This document shows, one piece after another, positions 1 to 9,051 of a stretch of DNA of 64,000 bases. A program made the translations under genes and the position numbers. This stretch comes from Isoetes taiwanensis (taxonomy: Eukaryota; Streptophyta; Lycopodiopsida; Isoetales; Isoetaceae), in contig JAJEKV010000177.1 in the NCBI GenBank assembly GCA_021234155.1, forward strand, positions 248,001-312,000. The letters run 5' to 3'. Below the pieces are notes generated by a model that had not been told where the DNA came from, ran no database searches, and saw nothing but the letters and a program-made list of their open reading frames with translations. How positions within the stretch are numbered: position 1 is the stretch's first letter; each line of letters opens with the position of its first letter.

Positions 1-1242
1 TTAATGGGGTTCTCCCTTAATGTGACTGGCGAGGTGCATGTCTTTCTTCATTAAGGTTACCCTCTTGGCATGTACAGTGCAGGCTGTTGAGTCTTCAAAA
101 TGCTGCACCAGCTTCTGCTCGGTTGCTTCCTGTAATGCTAGCAGCATCTCGTCTGTTACCCTCATGTCAGAGTTGTATTCTTGCACAACTTCCCTCACTA
201 GCCGAGCGAACGGTGCACGGGGAATAAGGAAGCCGTAGCTGCGCTGAAAATGCCTGATCTCCCATATTGCTCGTGACAGGTTGGACTTGGCTTTCCTTTT
301 CGTTGGCTTCTTTGGAGGAACAGGCTTCTCTGGCGGCGGCTTGAGCGTCTGCTTCTTGGATGGCCGTCCACCTGCTACAAAAGTGATCTTGTTCGCCTGA
401 TAGTAGGAGTTGTAAGCCTCCCACTTCTTCATGAACTCGTGATGTGCCTTTAGCTTCTTCTGGTAGACCCTGATAGGGTCTATCACGTATGATTCCCGGG
501 CAGGCCGAGGCGGCTTCTTCAGGTCCTTCTCCCAAGTCGGGTAGGGTGGGGGCACCTGCACCTGCTGGTTCTGCTCTCCCTCCTCTTGGGCTGGCTGGTC
601 CCCTTCTGCTGGCTTGGAGGGGCTCCCTACCTCCAGGTTCGGGTTGAAGTCGTCGTCATCAGAATCGTCGGAGGAGGCGGGCTGGTCGGCTGGTCGTTCC
701 TGGATGACGACCTTGACGTTCAGCGTCTTCTTCAACTTCCTCTTGGGATCCTCCACGTATTTGCCCTTTTTCTTCTTCTTTTCTTCCGCCTCCTTGGCCT
801 CCTTTTCTTCTCTCTTCCTCTTCTTCTCCGCCTTTTTCTTCTCCCTGCGCCGTTCCTTTGCCTCGTGCATTCGGATCCACGCCTCGAGCTGTTCTTCCTC
901 CGTCGGCTCGGGGGTGGGCTTCCTCTGCTCTTCGTGTACTTCGGCCTCCCGCTCTCGGTCTGTCCTCTCCTCTTCTTATATCTCTCGCTCTATCTGCTCG
1001 TACACTTCTTGGGTCTCTTCATTCATTGAACTCGGAGATCCAATGTCCTCTTCCTCGAGTACTTCCGTTGATCCCTGGGATCCCTTCTCTTGATGCTCGT
1101 CTAACGGGGTCTCGCCTGATGAAGTTGGGCCTCCCCTCGCGAGAAGTCACTCCCGAAGCATTTGCTGTATGAGGCTCGGATCTTGGGCGCTAGGCATTTC
1201 GCCTGCTCGAGGAACCCGAGCAGTCTGTTTGGTTCTCGCCAT
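1..1242 (-). pseudogene. Giant histone H3-like protein ORF of an LTR retrotransposon (two in-frame stops)
   Basis: Reading down from the ATG at 1240-1242 the frame gives MARTKQTAR, the exact start of canonical histone H3. It runs 413 codons to a TAA at 1-3. Residues about 10-190 are charged and rich in Glu, Lys and Arg, with a very basic stretch near 125-172. An acidic patch (SDDSDDDD) lies near 192-199, followed by a Pro/Lys-rich linker. Residues about 323-413 match the H3 histone fold: EIRHFQRS, the PFARLVREV helix, LLALQEATE, HAKRVTLM, then LASHIKGE at the end. Ordinary H3 is about 135 residues, so this is three times too long. Frame breaks are a TGA at 1147-1149 (codon 32) and a TAA at 976-978 (codon 89). 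From 975 down the frame stays open for over 320 codons, and the first ATG in that part is at 870. It lies inside element A, downstream of its LTR, primer site and leader. A role as a chromatin-binding or histone-mimic protein is inference. Confidence 0.85.
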
Positions 1243-1338
1243 GTTTTACGTCTCGTCGGTCGGAGGTCGGGCGCCCAAAAATTGCCTCAAAAAGCGGGAG
1301 CAAATTTCTAAACAGGAAGTCTACAAATGGGGGTCTAG

Positions 1339-1360
1339 GTCTATTTATAGTTTGGCCAAT
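1339..1360 (-). promoter_or_regulatory. Internal TATA box (and CCAAT-like site) ahead of the H3-like ORF
   Basis: On the minus strand TATAAATA lies at 1349-1342, about 100 bases upstream of the ATG at 1242, with ATTGG just upstream at 1360-1356. The sequence around it (CTATAAATAGACC, then an ACCC-CATTTG block) recurs at the same relative place in element B near 13881-13850. A conserved internal promoter inside the retroelement leader is therefore likely. Activity is not shown by sequence alone. Confidence 0.55.
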
Positions 1361-1455
1361 TTCAGGTCAAATTCTAAGTTACTCTTTTTCATGTGCCAAA
1401 GCACCTATTAACCTATAACATATGCTTACTTCAGACTTTTCTAATCCATTGGTTT

Positions 1456-1730
1456 CATGGTGTGCACTGGGAGGCAAAACCAAAATCTGATTTTGGGCCT
1501 GGGCGTATACCGCGAGACATTTGGCATTTATGACTAAATTATGGGATTTCCAGGCATATTCCTAGGGGTATAACATACAGATCTAATTAATTCTTACCTT
1601 AAAACTCGATTTAGCATGTTAGTTTGTTAAAATTCATCATGTTTCAAGGTGATTGTGGCCCATGTCTCACGGAGTGCGCTGGGAGGCAAAACCAAAATTT
1701 GGTTTTTGGCCTGGGCGCATACCGTGAGAC
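1456..1730 (-). repeat. Leader of element A: two hairpin units about 205 bases apart
   Basis: Two similar blocks (about 1461-1525 and 1664-1730) each hold a near-palindromic centre built on ACCAAAAT/TTTTGG. The second has perfect 9 bp outer arms: GTCTCACGG at 1664-1672 pairs with CCGTGAGAC at 1722-1730. The units sit between the primer site and the internal TATA box. Element B has three units of different sequence but the same design. A packaging, dimerisation or translational-control role is possible, but unproven. Confidence 0.6.
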
Positions 1731-1927
1731 ATTTGCTACTTTAGGTCAAAATTTATTCAACTTTTTAGTTTTCTTGGTTCTTCAATTCTTCTAACTGTTA
1801 TTACCTTAGCATATACTACAAAAATGAGAAAAAAAACATTTCCCACTTTTTCGAGGTTTGAGAATCCTACTAAGTTAGTACTACTGGGAGTATGGTCAGT
1901 GCTTTGCTCTTGGTCACCAAGAACATT

Positions 1928-1939
1928 GCTCTGATACCA
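1928..1939 (-). other. Primer binding site, element A (initiator Met tRNA type)
   Basis: The minus strand reads TGGTATCAGAGC, the usual plant retroelement primer site matching the 3' end of initiator methionine tRNA. It lies one base inside the LTR edge at 1941. This fixes the minus-strand orientation of element A and identifies 1941-3551 as its 5' LTR. Confidence 0.85.
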
Positions 1940-1940
1940 C

Positions 1941-3551
1941 TGTGACGTCCCCTACTCATATACGGTGCACTCACCGTATACAAACATGAGTTCATCCCCC
2001 ATACCAGCTCCATGCTGATACAAGGCCCTCCACGTGTCACTGCAACCTTGATGAGTTCCAGTGGGAAGAATGAAGGGGTCATTTTACCATGTCTTCCTTC
2101 AGGGCCTACCTAGCTGCGGAACCGTAAACGTACATGTCAGTATACAACATCTACATCACATGCCCATCACGAAGGATGGCTCACCATATATCTGCATAGA
2201 CAAGGATCAGCACATCACATATGGAAATCCTACCCAAGGCTCAGACTCAAAGGGGATGACTGACGGCTTGGGTCTCCAGAGGTCATTGCAGACAGAATTC
2301 ATGGCAAATGGATTTGGCTGGCATAAGAACATGGCTTAGGGTAGTCCACTCCATCCGCCCCTCCTGTGCACACTTTGCAGAGTAGGTTGAAGAGTGTTGG
2401 GACCTGACTGTAGCCCGCCGGATGCATAGCCAAAGGGGCTACTCCTGGGTTGCATCTCCCCATGTCTGATAGGGCAGGTAGGGATCACTCCCACCAGAGG
2501 CTAGCATGCTGACTCAAGGTGACTAGAGGGCCACTGCCCGTACTCGACTTGAACTCCATGGAAGGTGTCCACCCCAAGAGTGTCGAACCCATGCAAAGCC
2601 CTCACGCAGTGGCAGCGCATTAGGTCTAGTGCACTATAGTCCCCGATAGGCCTTACTACCAGAGGGACATGATCATGAGTCAGGACATGAACCTCCTTAT
2701 AAGCCAGTCTGGCCCCTTCACCCACAACCAGGTGTGGTTCTTGTAGACAGGCCGAATTTAATAGTGCATTAAAGAGGCTAGCTAGGAGCATCATACTACT
2801 AAGCTTTAAGGTCTCTACCCCCCTTCCCAATACAATGAGTCCACAGAGATCATCTTCACATACATATCACAGAAGAACTAAAGAACAAGATTTAATCTAA
2901 ATCACAGAGTTAGGTTCTTTAGTTAAAGCTTGGTATCTAGAGATCTAGATGGCTGCTATGGGCAATTCAATAGGCTAAACCTACTTACTCTATGTCTGGG
3001 AGGCGGATTAGACTATTGAATTGACAAAATACCTGATCCCTGGCTTGCTCCTCCTGCTCTTAACTCGACCATGCTGCAGAACTGCTCGAAGATGAAACTA
3101 GAAAGGAAAACTGATGAGCTAGGCTGTTCAGACAGACTTTGAGAGGCGAGATTGGCTCTTGGAGCAAGCAAAACAGAGCCCTAGAAGGCTGTGGACAAAA
3201 ATGGAAAGTTAGGGTTTCCTATACTTATATAGACTAAGGGTTAGGGCTAGGGTTTCCCATTATCCCTTTGAGCATGTGGGATAAATGGTGTGGCCCACTT
3301 GCCTTTATTAACTAAGTGGCATAAAGTGTCCACATGGATAAATGTGTACACATGGGTAAATGTGTACACATGGATAAATGTGCACATGAATAGATGTGCA
3401 CATAAATACATGTACACACCTTGCAAGTTGCCCCCTAGGGTGCTACTTGCTTGGCTACACGTCGGCGTACACGTCAATCGGGATGGCGTGTACGCGTGAC
3501 GAGGCAGTACAGTATACGTCTCGGGACCGTATACTGTGCTGGAACGTCACA
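1941..3551 (-). mobile_element. 5' LTR of gypsy-type element A (1,611 bp)
   Basis: The segment is bounded by TGTGACGT at 1941 and ACGTCACA ending at 3551, so the ends are inverted repeats carrying the TGACG motif. Long stretches match the LTR of element B at 14741-16347 (for example 2260-2470 against 15070-15270), and the lengths agree within four bases. Short open frames inside it are shared only as noncoding LTR sequence. On the minus strand the order is LTR, primer site, leader, H3-like ORF. The 3' LTR must lie outside the window. Confidence 0.8.
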
Positions 3552-4179
3552 TAAGTGTGATCATACGCGATGATGGGATCGTCTGGGATGTTCCCTAGCT
3601 TAAACCTCAGGGGGCACGAGGCATTGCAGGTGTACACAATCAAGGGGATCCTGTACAAGGTAGCATTCGATCATGGGTAATGATAGGATTGTCTTAAACG
3701 GTCCGTAAGCTCAAATCCTATGGGCCATGATCGAGTGCAAGGTATTAGGGATAACTTGAGCTAGTAGTTCGGCTCAAGGAGGTAATTAGGGGGGTGGTCC
3801 CCTAAAACCACAACTTATTATCTAAACTAACATAATGTGGTGCTTGTGCAGGCCAATGAAGGAGGAGCATGGAGGAGGGAGCACCTTAGGAGAAGATAGG
3901 AGTCATAGATTTTTAGACTTAACTATGAACTCCTAAACTTGTTGTGATAACATTATGTGTTAACTTTTATAATAATAGGTATTAAGGCTATATAATTTTG
4001 TTATAAGTATATAAATGTAGCCTTACAATTAACGCGATAAGTAATGAAGTGGAAGTTGATCTTTTCTATAAAGTTAAGTTGCTATATTCTTGTTGTGTGA
4101 TTTTGCAAGGTTGATGCAGGTTCGTCATCTTACTGTAATGCTGAGTACAACATTATGCTAAAGGGGGGAGAATGTGACG
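3552..4179 (+). mobile_element. 3' end remnant of another LTR element: polypurine tract and LTR start
   Basis: A purine run AAAGGGGGGAGAA at about 4160-4172 is followed at 4173 by TGTGACGTTC, the standard order of polypurine tract and 3' LTR start on the plus strand. The LTR stops within a few bases, where copia-derived sequence begins. The upstream 600 bases contain two loosely similar blocks (about 3556-3625 and 3666-3745, both with GATCAT and GGAT-GTCT motifs) and no coding potential. Confidence 0.5.
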
Positions 4180-4499
4180 TTCTAAAAAACGAGAGGATTT
4201 TGCTTGCAGGCAACTTCAGTCCTATTGTTCCAATCCCCTCTATGTTTAGCATTTATTTTCCAATCTTGAACCTTTTATTACCCCCAACTTGTATGCTACT
4301 TTTGGTGGTGGAAAGTGCATTGTCAAGGATGGCTATAAGAGCGTTGTAGCCCAAGGAGAAAGGGAAGGAGGTCTACATAGACTCATTTGGTACAAAGAAC
4401 AACGCATGGCTTTAAATACAACCTTGTCTAATATAAGTCAAGTAGCATGAAAGCTGGTACAAAGAATAGTGCATTAAATACATTGAACTCGTCTGATAT

Positions 4500-5209
4500 A
4501 AGTCAATTATGGCATGAAAGGTTAGGACATGCAAACTTCCAATTTTAAAAGCAAATGAGACAGTTAAATTATGTGAAAGAGCTTCCAAAGATCAGACCAT
4601 CCTCTAGAGTGTGTGAAGAATGTGCCTTAGGCAAATCAAACAAGAAGCCGTACAAAAAATTAACCTGCTACGCCTGCTACATGCGCCAGCCAACCCCTTG
4701 ATCTGGTCCACATGGGTATTTGGGGTCCAGCTAAAGTCACTTCCACGGGAGGCTTCATGTACTTTTTTCTTTTGATTGATGATTGTATTAGAAAGAACTA
4801 CAAAAAGTGATCAGATTAGACCAAGGAGGTGGTTTCACGAGCAAATGAATTTGCAGCATTTCTCCATGAGTGTGGAATACTCCAAGGGACCTCCATTGCA
4901 CACGAGCATCAACAAAACAAGGTTGTGGAAAGGAAAAATTGTATTGTGCTTGAGTGTGCTAGGGCCATGACTCTGTCAAATGGTATTGATTTCAAGTTTT
5001 CGACAGAGGCAGTACACACAGTATTGTACATTATTAATCGAGTGCCAACTAAAACACTAGTTGGATATGTGCCAAAAAAGTCATGGACTGGAGAAAAACT
5101 AGATGCCACAAGGTTTAGAGTTTGGGCATATACTCACCTTTGTAAGAACAAGCAAAAATTTAGAAAATTTTACAAGGGTAATACCTTGTATGTTTGTAGG
5201 GTACTATGA
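4500..5209 (+). pseudogene. Copia integrase remnant
   Basis: The segment holds the gag-pre-integrase zinc-finger pattern (LWHERLGHAN near 4503, then CEECALGKSNKKP near 4610-4650) and LVHMGIWGPAKV near 4700. The catalytic core tail follows in frame at 4829-5209: FAAFLHECGI, HQQNKVVERKN, and YIINRVPTK. In the copia family this protein inserts the cDNA into the host chromosome. Frame changes near 4680 and 4800, and loss of the core sequence between them, make it nonfunctional. Confidence 0.75.
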
Positions 5210-5638
5210 CACCATGAAAGGATATAAACTCTATGTGCCGGCAACCAGGAAAATGATAGTTACTAAGGAGCTTGGCATTTGATGAAGGCAATTTTAGCAT
5301 TAAACAAAGTGCAATAACCTCTCTACGTAGGGATCCTCTCTTAGCTGCAACAGGAGCAGCCTCAGATGAGAGCACTAGTCATTCTGAAGTGGAATAAGGC
5401 CGACAAAATGTTCTTTGTAAAGTGTTTAAATTGCCTTCAAAACTAGAATCTGGAGCAGAATCCAGTGATGAAGAGAAGATAGAACCACCTTCTTTGAGAA
5501 GGTCCTCTCGTGCCAGGAAACAAACTGACAAGATGCTTGATTATCTTAACAGCAAAAGACCTAGAGGGTCTGCATTTATAGCGCTGCATAGTAATGCTTC
5601 CATAAACGAGCCAACATGCTTTCATTAAAGAGTTCATA

Positions 5639-6345
5639 ATGAACCCTTGGCTGGAGGCTAACAGGTACTTTTATTTGTTGGAGAATAACACGTGGGAGCT
5701 TTGCCATTTGCCCAAAGGACGTAAAGCTATTACATGTAAGTGGATTTACGAGTTAAAGTATGATGAGCATAATGTAATTCCTAAATATAAGGCTAGACTC
5801 GTAGCTAGGAGCTGTTCACAAACTGCAAGGTTGACTTTAAGACACATATGCCCCTGTAACACGCATGGCTTCAGTCAGAACTGTTTTAGCACTAGCTGCA
5901 GCCATGAATCTAGATCTCTAACAGATGGATGTCAAATTTGCCTTTTCGCATGGTAAACTTGATGAGAAGGTCCACCTAAAGCAATTCCAAGATAAATTTC
6001 TAAAGGATCTGAAGATAAAGTTTGCAGGCTAAAGAAAGCCATCTATGGTCTTAAGCAATCTCCATGTCTATGGTACAAAACAATTCATGCTTTCTTCACT
6101 ATCCACCGATTCTCTAGGGACTGACTGGAACATATACATGAAATGTCTTGAATCACACATGATCTTTGTGGTGCTTTATATTGATCATCTGATTTTGGCT
6201 TCTAACTCTCCTATGCTTATGACGCAGATAAAAGCATCCTTGGCAGCACGGTTCCACATGACAGACTTAGGACCATTAAAGTATTTCATCAGCGTACAAG
6301 TGCTGCATGATCCAAAGATGCAAACAGTCCTCATTCACTAGTCCA
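5639..6345 (+). pseudogene. Copia reverse transcriptase remnant
   Basis: Frame pieces show NNTWELCHLPKGRKAITCKW and YKARLVARSCSQT (about 5690-5825), the start of the copia reverse transcriptase fold. These are followed by FVVLYIDHLILASNS (about 6165-6210), where active elements have Y-V-D-D, so one catalytic Asp is changed to His. Then comes DLGPLKYFISVQV. Stops and indels lie between the blocks. The region downstream is interrupted by the MITE at 6457. Confidence 0.8.
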
Positions 6346-6456
6346 AGGGAATTGAGTCCCTTCTCGAGAAATGCACCATGATCAGCACAAGAGACGTCAA
6401 TATTCCTCAATTTCAGCTGCTTTAGGTTCTGCTCAAAACCACAAACAGAAACCAAC

Positions 6457-7120
6457 CATGGAATAAATTACTACTCCTATATTTTAGTGTAGCCAAAATA
6501 GGTTTAGCTAAACTACCTTCAAATTGGGGCTAGAAGTTTCTAACACATGGCTAAACTAAATGGTTTTTCTCCATCACATTGTCTTGCTTTTAGCTAAACT
6601 TTCACAAAATGGAAAGGCAAATATTAGCCAACACACTATAGTAACTCAAACAAATCCAAGCATTTTGGCAAAGACATTGAATTTATTGTAAATACAAAAA
6701 TCAAGACACAAACATACATGAACATGTTCAAAAATCTTAAAAAAAGGGACTACATTGTTCCTTTTCCTCTAATGCTTCAACTTTGTACTTGGAACAAGAA
6801 AGAAAGTGGGAAAAAAAAAGAAAAATATAAACCCAATTTGAAATTTCTTAAAGTTAGTACATACATTGATGTTGAATTTCAAGCTAATCTATCCATTTTT
6901 CCAAACTCACTCTATCTTAGATTTAGCTAATCGATGTCCTGATGGATACGTCTGGAGGTAAAGGTTTGGCTATTCAACCTAAAAACTCAATTGGGCGGCA
7001 AAAAATTGGGCTAAAATTTTCTTTTTTTGGGGCATTTTTTCCATTTACTTTAGCCATTTTTCTTGGCAAAACTGCTACAAAATAGCCATTTGGCTAACCT
7101 TAGCCATTATTTTATTCCAT
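6457..7120. mobile_element. MITE, 664 bp, probable Mutator-like, inside the copia element
   Basis: The terminal inverted repeat is CATGGAATAAA at 6457-6467 against TTTATTCCAT at 7111-7120. A 9 bp target duplication GAAACCAAC flanks it at 6448-6456 and 7121-7129. Nine-base duplications are typical of Mutator-like elements. It carries no transposase and is unusually rich in TAGCCA, TTAGCTAA and related words throughout. Removing it rejoins the copia reverse transcriptase and RNase H regions, so it inserted after the copia element. Confidence 0.7.
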
Positions 7121-7129
7121 GAAACCAAC

Positions 7130-7720
7130 TCTATAGCTGGGCCATCGTATAAAAGTATTGTGGGGTCACTGATGCACTTTATGTTGAGAGTGTGATCACA
7201 GTAAGCCGGTACATAGAAAAATCAGACTCTTCTCATTGACAAGCCATGGAACGCATATTACAATATCTCCAACACACATCCTGATTGGGTATTCTTTACC
7301 AAGATAAGTCTGGTACTGTCACACGTTGGAGGAATTTATTGATGCACACTATGTCGTTGAAGTCAAAGAAAGAAAATCATACTCAGACTTTTGTTTTAGG
7401 CTGCAAGATGGAGTCATCAACTACAAAAAGCTACCGCAGTAAGCACATGTGAAGCAGAGTATGTAGCTATTTGTGTAACCATAAAAGAAGCCATTTGGCT
7501 TTCGAGGCTGCTTACAGATTTTGGATTAGATCAAAAGATGGCTACTATCATTATGAATGGCAATCGAGCAACTGTCAATTTGGTTAGAAATCCCATCAAC
7601 TTTATTAAAGTCAAGCACGTAGCAGTGCAATTCTATTCACCCAAGAAAATGTGGAAGAAGGGAAAAATCAGATTAAGCATCTTGGCACACATATGATGAA
7701 ACAGACAGCTTGACTAAACC
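7130..7720 (+). pseudogene. Copia RNase H remnant
   Basis: The segment holds GSLMHFML near 7165, then KATAVSTCEAEYVAICVTIK and EAIWLSRLLTDFGLDQK near 7429-7545, the typical copia RNase H block around the STCEAEY motif, which supplies a catalytic Glu. The expected preceding catalytic Asp segments are broken by stops. The RNase H would degrade the RNA strand during cDNA synthesis. It is nonfunctional here. Confidence 0.75.
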
Positions 7721-7880
7721 ACTCGCTAGAAAGAGGTTTATTCAATGTGTGGATGAAATGGGAATGGTCAAAGTCTGAAGCAACTCTCTGTTCATCTTGA
7801 GGGGGAGTTTTTTCTTTTAAGTCATCCAAGTTTTCTAAATATTTGGAGTTATGCAAGTCTTGTTTGCAATAGTGTCAACT

Positions 7881-8120
7881 TTGAGGGGGAGTGTTGGATG
7901 TCATAAACAAGAGTTGACATTTGTTGGTTTGTATTCTATAGTTCCTCAAGTTGAGGATTCATAAACAATTATAAAGCTATCTTTGGAAGTTGCTGAGACG
8001 GTGTAATTCTATCTTTAGCACTGCTAAATCTGTATAACATAATCTTATCTTCAATGAAAAGGCAGCTTCATTGGTTTTCGTCTTCTTAAAAAGGCAGAGG
8101 ATTATTTTTGGGAAGCTCCA
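7881..8120 (+). mobile_element. Polypurine tract and 3' LTR of the copia element
   Basis: TTGAGGGGGAG precedes TGTTGGATGTC at 7892, the usual copia 3' LTR start. A terminal AATGAAAAGGC motif near 8055 resembles the transcript end region of copia LTRs. The right boundary is not clear, and I place it near 8120. Confidence 0.6.
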
Positions 8121-9051
8121 AATACATATTACCCTGACAAAGCAGACTATGTTCAACAACTCAGGCATAATATTTAAAATGACTACTAGTTGGAGCCGTT
8201 ACTTGCAGCCATGTAGCTCGTCTTACATCGATGTGGTAACTGAAATCGGCCTGGCCAGACGATTCCTTACTGCTCAATTGGATGAAATTCTAATAAAGTT
8301 TTTACATATGAAGTGGAAGATGGATATGGCTATTATGACTATAAAAGAGTAAGTAAAAAAAATTGTGCCCGTCCAGGTCCTACAGATGAGTAGTTGTTTT
8401 TCATAAAATATGGACTGGATTGTACGTAATTGAGGGCCTACATATGATACAATAGTGTCCCCTTATCATTCCTTGCAAGTGGAAGATTTTTGTTTCAAAT
8501 GGCACATTAGGTTCATCAACATACGCTTCTTACGCGTAACATCAATATCTTTCTACATTGGCTTTATAAAGTCAAAATGTGACTTCAATATTGGCCTAAT
8601 ATGCTTTTGGATATTTTCCTATTCACTTACCAAGTATTCACAGTCATTCACTCTTGAATATGATATCACGTCTCTCATGCCATACCCAAGGCCACAAGTT
8701 TGTGAAAGTGGCCATATATCGTTGTAAAGTTAGTGAGAAAATGACTCACTTCAGCTATTACTGTGGGCAGACGACTCATCTGAGTGTGTCGTAAAGTGTC
8801 TTATAAGCTACGGTTTCGTGAACGTTAAAATTCCATCATATATCATATCCATAATGGTTTCCTAAATGCCTTCTTGTTTTCAAACCTTTTCTCGATCTTG
8901 TATGTGTAGCTACGGTTGGGCTGTATCATTTCCTTTATGCAGGCAGATTTGGGATCACACATTCTACATCCATTCCACCGTACACCAACATGCCCGAATG
9001 CATTATTTCTCGCTTGTGGACCCAAACATAAACATTTCCAGACCATAGGGG
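8121..9051. other. No gene recognised; upstream region of the GNAT gene
   Basis: This segment holds only short, unmatched open frames (for example 8455-8727). It includes the likely promoter and 5' leader of the GNAT gene, but I see no convincing TATA box close to 9052. Confidence 0.4.

Larger units (their letters stand above)
4180..8120 (+). mobile_element. Decayed Ty1/copia retrotransposon, interrupted by a MITE
   Basis: Copia domains appear in the canonical order on the plus strand, with many stops and frameshifts: pre-integrase/integrase (about 4500-5210), reverse transcriptase (about 5640-6345) and RNase H (about 7130-7720). A polypurine tract TTGAGGGGGAG at 7881-7891 and a 3' LTR starting TGTTGG at 7892 follow. 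The purine tract is duplicated at about 7797-7807. No intact ORF remains. The 5' LTR and gag are missing, so the element is truncated on the left against the gypsy remnant ending at about 4179. Confidence 0.8.

Noticed and set aside
586-1093. Plus-strand open frames opposite the H3-like ORF
   Set aside because: Leucine, serine and phenylalanine-rich frames are mirror products of the Lys/Glu-rich coding strand. No match and no promoter.
1-1242. Centromeric H3 (CENH3) as identity of the H3-like ORF
   Set aside because: The loop between the second and third fold helices has canonical H3 length, without the CENH3 insertion, and the start is the canonical ARTKQTAR tail, which CENH3 usually lacks. 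The linker length fits neither.
1928-1939. tRNA gene fragment at primer sites
   Set aside because: Only the 12 base tRNA 3' complement is present, next to LTR edges. There is no tRNA cloverleaf around it at any of the sites.
2501-2830. Open frame inside the element A LTR
   Set aside because: It lies in LTR sequence shared with element B, where the frame is not kept. The same holds for 15107-15370.
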